A stretch of 64,000 nucleotides of DNA from Nematostella vectensis (Eukaryota > Cnidaria > Anthozoa > Actiniaria > Edwardsiidae): the NCBI RefSeq assembly GCF_932526225.1, contig NC_064042.1, positions 11,295,040 to 11,359,039 on the forward strand, written 5' to 3'. Made by a program: the position numbers and the translations under genes. This document shows positions 54,501 through 64,000 of this stretch, piece after piece. Under the pieces are notes generated by a model. It saw only the letters and a program-made list of their open reading frames with translations. It was not told the origin of the DNA and ran no database searches. Each line of letters opens with the position of its first letter. The first letter of the stretch is position 1.

Positions 54501-57500
54501 GTGCATTAGATCTCCTGAGTGTCTGTGGGCTTGTGAACTATTTTGGCCGGCCAGCGTCTGTTGACGACATTACTGTGTCACCACTCCTGCTGCAGAAGGG
54601 TGCCACTAAACTGGCTCTTTACGGACTGGGCTCAGTGCGGGATGAGAGACTTCACAGAACATTTGTCAATAACAAAGTGAAGATGCTACGACCTAAAGAG
54701 GACCCAGATTCCTGGTTCAATGCATTTGTCTTGCATCAGAATAGGTAGGGTAGTCAGGGGGGACTTAAGTACAGTATTTCATGGCTGGGGTGTCCAAGAG
54801 ACCTACCAATAAATTGAATGGAGCCATTCGAAATTAAACAAAATAAAAACAAATATTTATAAAGTTTTATTATCATTTCAAGTATCAATGTGGGCATTAT
54901 AATAGAGAGGCAGACTTCTTCATGCAGTTGAGATGGTACAATGGACCAGTGTCCCAAGCAGCTCTTTTAGCCCAATGCAATGTTTTTAAGAAGACAGGAT
55001 GCAGACAGAATGCAGACAGGATGAGCTAAGCTTACAAAGTAAAGAACTACTGCACCTGGTTTGAGAAGGGAAGCCCATGCTACTAAAACTACTGTGTGAC
55101 TCTCATTTCTTTGTTGTTCCCCTTTGTTGTTGTCGCAAGCCAGTATGAGACTCCTGGTATCATATGCTAGGATTCTACATGGTAATAAAAGGGATGTAGA
55201 CTTCCCCTACCCTAGGAGAGTTCTTCTTAAAGAGCCTCTGTCAGTTGCCGTTTTGTCGTCATAGCAAAGTACTTCATGTGAGAATTCCATTCCATTTCCA
55301 ATTGCTAGTTTTATTGATATTATGCTATATTAGCTGTTAATGATATTTTTATTGAATTTTGAAATAAAGCTTAAAAGATTATTGTTAGATGGTTATTTTG
55401 AGGATTCTTCTAGCAATTTGTTTTCCAATTATTATTTGAAAACAATAACGAACGTTTGGCTGACAAAGTCTCTTTGAGATATCGAATTCTTTAATCAATG
55501 CAAAAAACATTTTGTATTTATTTTACAGGGCAAAGCATGGTCACACAAACTACATCCCAGAAAAATTCCTGGACACTTTCCTGGACTTGGTGGTGTGGGG
55601 GCATGAGCATGAGTGCTTGATAGATCCTCGTCAATCTGATGACACTTCATTGCCTTTTTGGATAACTCAGCCAGGATCTACAGTTGCAACTTCACTATCA
55701 CCTGGAGAGTCCAAGCAAAAGTAGGTGTAAGGGACAGTGACTATGATCAAATGCTATTTTTGTAATGGCTTTTGTTGTTGTGATTGCTGTTGTTGTTATT
55801 TTCTGCTGCTGTCAAATAAATGTGCAACAAAACTCCCTTCTAACAAAACATAGCATCTTGCCACTGTATCCACCTCCTTGCTTTACCCTGCCTTCTATCA
55901 TTTCTCATTGCCTAAGAATAGCTACCCCTAGATACACCCCATTTAATGTTATTTCTTATTGCCTAGGTATCTGAGTACAGTGCACCAACCCCTAGTTACA
56001 CCCTACTTACCATTATTTCTTACCGCCCAGATATGTACGCCTATTCTTAAAGCCGCATTGTCACCAGTTCACTTCCGGTCGATTACGTAACAATCTCTGA
56101 TGATTTTTAACAGAAAACGCGAAAAATATTTAAAAATATTGAAAGCAGTGTGTTTATTGGAAGTTTCTTTGAGGATGTGATTGATAATTTAGAAAGGATG
56201 GCCTGTTATATATATCGGATTTTAATAGATTCTTTTGTCTTTTAACGGTTGATGTTTCCGTCGGGCCTCCGGAAACTGGTGACAATGCGGCTTTAAGTCA
56301 GCACACCAACCCCTAGCTACACCCTATTTACCATTATTTCATACTACTAGACATGTAAGTATTCTTAAGATCACTACACTCACCCCTAGCTATACAGCTG
56401 TTAACCATTTTTTTTCTGCCAAGCATGTGGGTATTAATAAGATCAGCATGTATGTATTCTTAAGATCACTACACTTACCCCTAGCAACACTCCATTTGCT
56501 ATTATTTCTTACTGCCTAGGCATGTGGGAATTCTTGAGATCAGGCCAGATAAGGCCTTCAAGATGACCAAGGTACCTCTGCAAACAGTCCGGCCCTTTTA
56601 CATGGAGGATATCATCTTGAGTGACACAGACCTGGATCCAGCAGAGGAAGAAAGAATCTATGCATTCCTCACCGACAAGGTAAAGCTAGTTAAGCCCAAA
56701 CTACAGCAAGGCTGATCCATACCCTTTATAGGGGTATATATAACACAGAATAGCCTTTCTTTGTGTACACCTATTTAAAAAAAAAGTTGTCAGTGCAAAC
56801 GGCAAATAACAAATACTAAAAATGGCAGTTCTACAACCAAAAGGTGCTTATGGGTAGTGAATATTTGTAAAAATAGAGGTGGTCAATAAACTCGAGCGAT
56901 ATCAGAACCATACATTAATAACATTTAATGGATAGTCATATATTTTATTTATATTTTTCTGGATTTGGAACAAATATTTAGACGTACATGGTCATTTCGA
57001 TTTAGAACTGCCATTTGCCAATCGCCATTTGCACTGAACGTTTTTCATAAAATAGGTGTACAATGTATCTACAAATGGTTGAGGCTGTCGCCTCAATCAA
57101 TATCAAAGTCTTTCTTAATTTGTTAAATGTGGACACCAAAAATCCCTAGATTTTCTGGGCTATTCCCTCCACTAGCTGGACAGTATACATCCTCCTTTCC
57201 TGAGCAAACAAATTGGTTAGAAGAGTTGGACCCCAGGTTTCTGCTGAGACTTAATTGCATACGGTACAGTATATGTGCCTATATACCCTTAGCAATCTCT
57301 GGCTACTATAAGTATAATCACTGGCCCTTAGAATAAGTCTCTTAGAATTTTAAGACTTGCCATGACACCCAAATCAAGCATCAGTGTAAATAAAGGGAAA
57401 AAAGAATTCCATTAAAAATACAAGCTGCCTCATAGAGATATCTGATCCTTGTTTTGTAGGTTGAGCAGCTGATTTCAAGAGCTGAGGATGAACATGCAGG

Positions 57501-60500
57501 GAATATTCATCCAAGGAAACCTAGTAAACCACTCATTCGTCTCAGGGTAACTATAAAATTTCTATGACATATCCTAAAACAGCTTCCTTGTAGGTGCAGT
57601 TAGAAAGTTGTGGGGGTGTGACATCCTTATTCTAACAAAAAAAAAATGTTCCATCAATTACACCTAGCGTCCTTTGAATACAACGCTATCTACTCTTAAC
57701 CTGTATTCTTTAACTCTTGGCCAACTAATTGTATTTTTGTCTATTTGCTCTGTGATGAAAAAGTAAATGTCCATTATAAAATAAATTTCGCTGATGAGGA
57801 TATAAACAAAGCATTCTGGACAGGGTGCTTTTACCCGTTTAATCTTGGCATGGCTGTTTTACCCTATTGCAGGTTGACTACAGCGGGGGATTTCAGTCCT
57901 TCAGCACTCTCAGATTTGGACAACAATTTGTAGATCGCGTTGCAAATCCCAAAGACATCCTGCTCTTCCATAGAAAGAAAGTCCAGCAGGCAAAATGTAA
58001 AAGCGATTTCACTCCATTGAGTTCATACATGCTACACACTCGAAATCTTTCTAAGAAGAGGCCTTGTTCCTCGTCATGTGAGAAATCCATTGAAACGTTC
58101 AACGCCGTTCAACGCCTTTACATACGTGTTTGTTATAGCATTGATATGTTCTAGGCATCAGACCTGACATCGATGAGAAGTTGCTTCACTTGCGGCCTGA
58201 GGCTCTGGACAATACAAGGATGGAAGACCTGGTTAAAGACTATCTGAGATCGAAAGATAATGTGAGTTCGGTTGATATGTTGTGAATATCGTCTGTCACA
58301 AAATCAAGTCTTTTCGCTATTTTTCTTGAAAAAGTTGACTAAGTGAGTAGGGTATGGATTGCTTTCTACAGGAATCAAAAATTCTTGAGTAAAGCGAAGT
58401 AAGAGCTTAAACTAAATAACATTTTAGCTTGAAATTGAGTCTAAGCGGCATCCCTCTGTGTTTCCAAATGTGTAGCCTTCTTACATGGGATGGGTAATTG
58501 TTTTGTTTCATCACAGATACTTCGATTCATCATCTGACTGGCTGCCATCTTAATTTAAAGCTACAAGTGGTCCCACGGCTGAGAAGGATGGTTGTGGGGC
58601 TGTGCGTCGCTTTAAAATCCAAGATGGCGGCTGGTGAGCCGATGGATCGAGTTTTTTGGCAACCGCAATCGTTCTGAAAAAATAAAATGTTTTACGAACA
58701 TTTCAAAATCAATACACTATATCAGTACAACTATAATACTGTGTGACGAAGTGCTGCATGGACGACCTAACGTTTGCAATCCAGTTATCACCAATAGCTA
58801 AACCAGTAGTAATACTGCAATTCTGTGCAAAAATAGTGGCTACTTTTCCTGAACTAGCAGCATGCTCTTGATGTCACAGGCTTTAGACCTTCAGATCCTA
58901 TCTGAGAATCGCATGGCTCAAGCTCTGCGAGAATTCGTAGATAAAGATGAGAAAGATGCAATCCAAACACTAGTGTCCTGGCAACTAGAGGTCACTCAGA
59001 AACACTTGAAGCAACGCAACAACGTAACAGCCGAGAACATCGAAGAAGCAGCGCAGAAGTACACAGAGCTGAGGCGGCAGAAGGAGGGGGATGAAGAGGA
59101 AGAGGAGCAAATTAAGAAGGTAAGACTAACAAGACAATGGATAGAGGCCGAGGAGTGAGTAAAAATGTATGAAGCTGATTAGATAGATAATGTACAATGG
59201 ATGATGTAGCAGTGGATTAGGTTATGCCAGAAGCAGAACAGATAAAAAGAGCGAAGGCAGAGTGGGTAGAGAGGAAGAGGAACGAATCAAGAAGGTAAGA
59301 CTGACTGATTCACACATTGGATAGAGGGGGAGAAGTGAGTACAAAGGTATGAGGCTGATTAGATAGATAATGATGAAGTTATGGTATAATGGATAAAGGA
59401 GGCGGAGTGAGTAAAAAGCTATAAAGCTACTTAAGATAGATAATTAACACTGGATGAGGTAAGAGTGGAGTAGGTTATGTCAGAAGCAGCGCAGATAAAG
59501 ATTTGGGGCGGCAGAAAGAGGTGGATCAAGAGGAAAATGAGCAAATTAGGAAGGTTAGACTGACTGATGCATATAGTGGATGTAGAAGGAGGAGCAAGTA
59601 AGAAGATTGGGCTGGGAGATTATGAATATTGGATAAAAAAAGAAGTGACAATGTATAACTGGCACGGATTAATAACACTATATCGAGTATCCTTATAACG
59701 TGCTGTGTTTAGGTTCTTGCAGAGTCTCGAAGCCAAGTCCACGATGATGATGAGATGAGTGATGAGAGTATGGATAGTATGGATGTTGACGCTCGACCGC
59801 AAGGCAAGGGCAGGGGTGAGTTTGTGCTTTAGATCCGTGCGGGGACTTTTCAAAGCAGAGATTCAATACTACGATGTCAGGACACCTAGCTGTGACGAAA
59901 GTACTTTACAACTTTCATATAACGGACATCTGTCTCCGTTATATTGGGGTGGTCGCTTTAGTGGAATTTTATTTATCGTGTGTTAAGAATATAAAATCAT
60001 GTGTCTGATCTATAAAGATAATTCGGTTAATGTAAGTCTGAGGTTGTCCATACAACATTTATATAACGGACATCTGTCTCCGTTATATTGGGGTGGTCGC
60101 TTAAGTGGAATTTTATTTATCGAGTGTTAAGAATATAAAATCATGTGTCTGTTCTATAAAGATTATTCGGTTAATGTAAGTCTGTGGTTGTTGTTACATC
60201 TGTTGGACATCTTTGGGACCGAAAATGTCTCCGTTAATATGAAGGTGTGCACTATAATGGGATTTTATTGTTCGAGTGTTAAGAATAAAAAATCGGGACA
60301 TTAAAAAAAGTGTCTGTTCTATAAAGGCTATCCGCTTATGTAGATCTGATGAAGAGGTTGTCAATTGATGGAGGTCCGTTTTATAGAGGTTTCACTGTAT
60401 CACAAAAACATATTCCAAAACCCAGACTGAAATTTTGAGAGAAGATTGTTTTCAGTAAAAGTCAAGGACTTGTGTGTGCACTGCTGTCTCCATTATCTTC

Positions 60501-63500
60501 GAGATTGCCGGTAATATTGATATTGGCCTTTAGTTGTCCGCTTCGTTTCTTGAATCCGCTTTATACACAGGAAAAAAAAATCGGCCTTTTTCCAGTCAAC
60601 AGGAAGTATTCCTGTGTCCAGGCTTCAGTTGATGATATCGCCCACAATATCTGAAATATCAACCTTGTCCTAGGCGTTCTCACCGGGTTTCCTGTGTTCA
60701 GCCTAGTCCCAGGCGTTCTTACCGGGTTTCCTGTGTTCAGCCTAGTCCCAGGCATTCTTACCGGGTTTTCTGTGTTCAGCCTAGTCCCAGGCATTCTTAC
60801 CAGGTTTCCTGTGTTCAGCCTAGTCCCAGGCATTCTTACCAGGTATCCTGTGTTCAGCCTAGTTCCAGGCATTCTTTCCGGTTTTCCTGTGTTCAGCCTT
60901 GTTCTAGCGTTCTTACCGGGTTTCCTGTGTTCAGCCTAGTCCCAGGCGTTTTTACCGGGTTCCCTGTGATCGGAGATTGATTTATTGATTTATTCATTTT
61001 CCACCAGTTATACTGGTGCGGAAGGTACAACAGAGCTAGGCTCCAAACCAAGTACCCCCTTGAGTGTATTGTTAGTAAGCATTGTAAGCACTGTAACTGG
61101 GGGTGGTCACTGCCAGAGGGTTAATTGCCTTCCCAGTGGTTTTTTTACGTCCCTTCGGTTCAGGTTAGAACGGGGCCTCCGGTTTAGTGTCCTTATCAGA
61201 GAAGACTGAAAACACGGGAGAATAACTTCAACCCACTTGTTGCACAAATTCATATCAAGGCAGGAACCCGGAATAAAATCCACAGTTTGAGCCAGGATTT
61301 GAACCTGGGCCACAGCGGTAAGAGGCCGACGCGAGTATAACCTGAGGTAGCCTGGGGGCTGGGACTAGCTCACCCAGCAGTGGAGATGGTTTCCTGTGAC
61401 GTCACAACTCTTGTCATCCACAGGAAACCCTATAAGAACGCTTAGGACTAGGCTGCTGAAATATGTGGGCTAGCCTTTCGATGCGTTGGGAAGTCGGGAA
61501 TTGATCGCATTTGGTAGGGCCTTGGCATCCTAGCAGTATTCATGACGGAGACGACCTGTAAAAGACTTTTTTTCTTTTTTTTTCTTTGTGGTTTTAGATT
61601 CTTTCCATCACCCTGTATCTCGATATTATTGCGGTTTATTAGCATATTGTATATATGTACCAAAAGAAAGAGCTCACTGAAAAACTTTATTTTTACTTAG
61701 GGCGAGGAAGTAGAGGAGGAGGTCGAGGCAGCAGAGGCGGCACGCATGCTAGTAGGGGTACAGGAGAGGGTCGAGGCAGAGGCCGGGGATCCCGTGGGGG
61801 GAGGGGACGGGGCGCAGCTTCCGCGGCAAGGAAAGGCAGTCTTATCACTGACTGTGAGTATATGAAATGAGGTTACGTGCGTATTCCGTGAGCAAGCTTT
61901 CATAATGATAATCTTCTTATTTCCAGCATTTTCGTCTGCATCGAAGTCCAGCGACGTCACGGTAAGGTTAAAGATGACCTTTATCTATTTGCTCCTATAC
62001 TGCCCTTCGCCGCCCTTGTGATGTACTCAATAAAAACAAGCGTTTTTTTTTTTCCAATTTGCTCCCGTACTGCCTTTGCCTCCGTACCCACTAAAAACAA
62101 ATTGTTGCTCAACCTTGCGCAATTGGAACAGAGATGGCGACGGAGACGACAGAAATACAAAAAATTAGACATAAAATTCATTTTGTCATGCATATTAACA
62201 GTTTTTCTCCTAAGAAAGACGGGAAAACTCCAGGTTTAACGGTCTAGCGAGGACAGTTATGTGTGCACCTAGTACCAAAGACTTTATCATTTTTTGCTAT
62301 GGTAGTGAGAAAGTTCCAGACTTACCTTTGTTTCTTGGAAGCATAAAAACAAGTTTTTTGTAGACTGGAAGCGTTTTCAAGGTCATCACGTTCCTCTTGC
62401 CGTCGTCGTCGTTGCGTAGGGTACCTACAGTAAAAAGAAAGCTTTCCATTTTGGTAAAACTTTGATTTTCTCAAAGTTTTATGAGAAAATAATATACCTG
62501 ATTTGGGTTGAGCAATGGCCTCATGCCAAAAACGATGCCGTTGTCCCGGCTACAAATTTATAGTAGAGTCGTGTTGATAGCGAGCTTATTGTATGTTCTG
62601 CATGATACAGTTGATCAGCAGCTCTGAAGATGAAGAGTTCAATGCTCCCCTTTCCTCGGCCAAGACTAGTACTCAGTAAGTAGTATGTAAGAGTTAATTA
62701 CCGAGAGCGTTGGCAAGAACTTCGTATACAGGCGTGTGTCATGAAGGGGAGGGGCGTCGAGGGCTCCGGACCCCTTCGTTGGTAGTTACGCTTAATTTTA
62801 TGTGTGCATTTGGACATAAAACGTTTCTAGATGGCTCTAGTGATGTATTACAAGATCTAAAGATGACGATTTAAAGTCGCATTGTCACCAGTTTACTTCC
62901 GGTCGATTACGTAACAATCTCCGGTGATTTTTAACGGAAAACGCGAAAAATATTTCACAAAAAAAAAATTGATAAATATTGAAAGCAGTGTGTTTATTGG
63001 AAGTTTCTTTGAGGATGTGATTAATAATTTAGAGCGGATGGCCTGTTTAATATCTCGGATTTTAATAGATTCTTTTGTCTCTTAACGGTTGAGGTTTCCG
63101 TCGGACCTCCGGAAGTAAACTGGTGACAATGCGGCTTTAAGATGCTTAATCGATCCGGGGTCAATGAATTACTACTTTTGACCCCACCCTGCGTTTTTCT
63201 CTAGGAACGCCCCTGGTATACACAGTAGAACGCTGCGAAATTCAAATTTAATGGGGAATCAGAACTCATTTCGTATTAGACGACAGAAAAAAAAAATAGC
63301 TGCGCATTATTTTTATATGAAACACGAACAAAATATCTGTATCCATAAATGTGTTTTTGGAGTCACTCCGGAATAACAATCAACCGAAATAAGAATTAAA
63401 ATCGATCAATATTTGTTTTTTGAGACGTGACACATCTTAATCCTTATTACCGGGAATTCAAGTTAGCGGGGTTCTACTGTATAAAGTCTCCAGCCATGGT

Positions 63501-63708
63501 AGGGTATTTAGCTGACATTTTGTTCAGCTAACACTGCCGTGTAGCCGGGGTTTTAGCATCTGATGCTTCGTGTACCCAAAGTAGCCTTCAAGCGTCGAGA
63601 TGGATGTATGATAGCACGATGGATTCAATAACTTCACTCTTTTACCCTTGCAGAGGAAAGCGAGCTCCATCAGGACGAAGCGTGAGCAAGAAAGCTATCC
63701 AGTACCAG
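51559..63708 (+). CDS. MRE11: Double-strand break repair nuclease MRE11 (3' end outside the window)
   Basis: MRE11 is the Mn-dependent nuclease of the MRE11-RAD50-NBS1 complex that senses and trims DNA ends in the nucleus. Seventeen exons are visible: 51559-51569, 51640-51680, 51941-52041, 53105-53265, 53844-53931, 54488-54744, 55529-55720, 56520-56679, 57460-57546, 57873-57996, 58155-58261, 58880-59119, 59713-59815, 61701-61853, 61927-61961, 62611-62675 and 63654-63708. They sum to 660 codons exactly; human has 708, so about 50 residues lie beyond the window. Metal-binding motifs are intact: ATDVHLG (18-24), LLGGDL (56-61), HGNHD (126-130), VLHQNR (215-220) and WGHEHE (243-248). The DNA-binding region (RVDYSGGF-like, [18 protein letters not shown]) and a Gly/Arg-rich GAR motif (about 558-608), normally methylated on arginine, follow. 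Exon 1 carries only 11 coding bases. The last junctions (exons 16-17) are the least certain. Confidence 0.94.
54101..54192. repeat. Tandem duplication, ~46-bp period, MRE11 intron
   Basis: TTTTTAGAAGAAGTCAAAAT and the following TGCTAAACACTTTATATTTTTAAAC occur twice back to back. It is a recent local duplication. Confidence 0.9.
55900..56519 (+). repeat. Degenerate tandem copies of the MRE11 exon 8 acceptor region, with an inserted MITE
   Basis: The real acceptor before exon 8 (ATTATTTCTTACTGCCTAG|GCATGTGGG at 56519/56520) is preceded by several imperfect copies of the same stretch, each with CCCCTAG-TACACC-TA, an ATTATTTCTTA-type pyrimidine tract and an AG followed by a CATGT or TATGT word (about 55910-56040 and 56300-56510). 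Some copies have usable AGs. A TTAA-flanked MITE (56047-56296) sits in the array. Confidence 0.7.
56047..56296. mobile_element. TTAA-flanked MITE, copy 1 (piggyBac-like)
   Basis: TTAA at both ends (56047-56050 and 56293-56296) encloses inverted ends AGCCGCATTGTCACCAGTT/CACTTCCGG and CCGGAAACTGGTGACAATG/CGGCT. The interior closely matches the copy at 62871-63140. TTAA duplication points to mobilisation by a piggyBac-type transposase. It is non-coding. Confidence 0.85.
59120..59600 (+). repeat. Partial tandem duplicates of the end of MRE11 exon 12
   Basis: After the true donor of exon 12 (59119|GTAAGA), at least two degraded copies of the exon end plus donor follow: GAATCAAGAAG|GTAAGACTGACTG at 59294 and GAGCAAATTAGGAAG|GTTAGAC at 59553, each preceded by GAAGCAG, GCGGCAGA or GAGGAA words from the exon. 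The intron stretch GTGAGTA-AAA-GTATGA-GCTGATTAGA is repeated as well. The copies carry stops and shifts. Confidence 0.75.
59921..60330. repeat. Tandem repeat, 144-bp period, 2-3 copies, MRE11 intron
   Basis: AACGGACATCTGTCTCCGTT and the following approximately 110 bases recur 144 bases later with few changes, and a third, more diverged copy begins near 60208. No coding sense is visible. Confidence 0.85.
60663..60970. repeat. 39-bp minisatellite, about eight copies, MRE11 intron
   Basis: The unit GCCTAGTCCCAGGCRTTCTT followed by ACCGGGTTTCCTGTGTTCA is repeated about eight times. Because 39 is a multiple of three, both strands show long repetitive open frames, but these are by-products of the repeat and not genes. 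Confidence 0.95.
60976..61330. repeat. Possible interspersed repeat with a tRNA B-box-like end
   Basis: This intronic stretch (from ATTGATTTATTGATTTATTC through CCAGGATTTGAACCTGGGCC) ends with a sequence whose complement, GGTTCAAATCC, is an exact pol III B-box word. No complete tRNA fold is apparent. It could be a SINE-like or other dispersed element. Confidence 0.35.
62871..63140. mobile_element. TTAA-flanked MITE, copy 2 (piggyBac-like)
   Basis: TTAA at 62871-62874 and 63137-63140 flanks inverted ends that continue through CATTGTCACCAGTTTACTTC and its complement. The interior is nearly the same as copy 1 (56047-56296), with a short A-run insertion. It lies in the intron before the last visible MRE11 exon. 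Confidence 0.88.
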
Positions 63709-63716
63709 GTGACTAG

Positions 63717-64000
63717 GACATTCCGAATACCGTATATATCGTTACAGCATTCCGAGTACCGTATATATCGTGACCACATTCCAAATACCGTATATATTAT
63801 TAAGACATTCCGAATACCGTATATATCGTTACCACATTCCGAGTACCGTATATATCGTGACCACATTCCAAATACCGTATATATTATTAAGACATTCCGA
63901 ATACCGTATATATCGTTACCACATTCCAAAACCGTATACATCGTTACGATATTCCAAATACCGTATATATCGTTACGACTTTCCAAATATCCTCATTTTT
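63717..64000. repeat. 29-bp minisatellite with 87-bp higher-order units, running to the window end
   Basis: Units of the form ATTCCGAATACCGTATATAT followed by CGTTACCAC repeat about nine times. A three-unit pattern (variants GAGTACC..GTGACC, CAAATACC..ATTAAG, GAATACC..GTTACC) recurs every 87 bases. Each unit carries CCGTATATATCG. It lies directly after the donor of MRE11 exon 17 (63708). Confidence 0.9.

Noticed and set aside
60561-60939. Repetitive open frames on both strands (MPGTRLNTG- and FSLVPGILT-type repeats)
   Set aside because: They are translations of a 39-base minisatellite whose unit is a multiple of three. There is no splice or start context.
61260-61330. tRNA-like B-box (complement GGTTCAAATCC)
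   Set aside because: No acceptor stem, anticodon arm or A box at proper spacing could be found, so no tRNA gene is called.
63642-63986. 114-codon minus-strand frame with YGIRNVLIIYTVFG repeats
   Set aside because: This is a translation of the 29-base minisatellite (87-base superunit) and runs into an MRE11 exon on the opposite strand.

Overview
This window looks like nuclear DNA of an animal, most likely an anthozoan cnidarian such as the starlet sea anemone Nematostella. The base composition is AT-rich. The genes are strongly conserved with vertebrate ones and are cut into many short exons with GT-AG introns. The introns and intergenic DNA are full of small inverted-repeat DNA transposons (MITEs) and minisatellites. 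The species is inferred from this gene style and repeat style, not proven.

Nine genes and one decayed gene can be read. From left to right: (1) the 3' part of eIF3 subunit F (+, 267-3377, 5' end missing); (2) a secreted PAN/apple-domain first exon (-, 8706-9107); (3) palmitoyltransferase ZDHHC23 (+, 10924-14293, complete, 378 aa); (4) a 17-exon gene for a 1086-residue protein with a J domain, a Cys cluster, a UIM-like motif and a CCCH finger (+, 15054-28822), which I cannot name; (5) COPS9, the small acidic COP9 signalosome subunit (-, 31133-33267, complete, 65 aa); (6) a tentative small four-exon gene divergent from it (+, 33585-34749); (7) TRAPPC1 (+, 35543-37676, complete, 141 aa); (8) glycogen synthase kinase 3 (-, 39882-47198, complete, 418 aa); (9) a broken RAG1 N-terminus-like gene (-, 48517-50503); (10) MRE11 (+, 51559 to beyond the window end; 17 exons and 660 residues visible). 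For the complete genes the exon lengths sum to an exact multiple of three and every junction keeps phase, which is the main support for the exon models.

The standout locus is the RAG1-like one. It has the zinc-binding N-terminal region and RING of vertebrate RAG1, followed by a tail typical of cnidarian and molluscan transposase-like proteins (the N-RAG-TP type). The catalytic middle seems to be missing. A homopolymer frameshift, an in-frame TGA and a lost RING zinc ligand indicate a decayed transposon gene or a remnant.

A second theme is repeats placed at splice sites. A 38-bp minisatellite in the J-domain gene copies a 5' splice site ten times. Degenerate copies of 3' splice sites or exon ends sit beside MRE11 exons 8 and 12 and a GSK3 exon. 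Two transposons end within 16-25 bases of 3' splice sites in the J-domain gene. Two TTAA-flanked MITE copies lie in MRE11 introns. The genes are unrelated housekeeping functions (translation, palmitoylation, signalosome, vesicle tethering, kinase signalling, DNA repair) and show no sign of working as one cluster.
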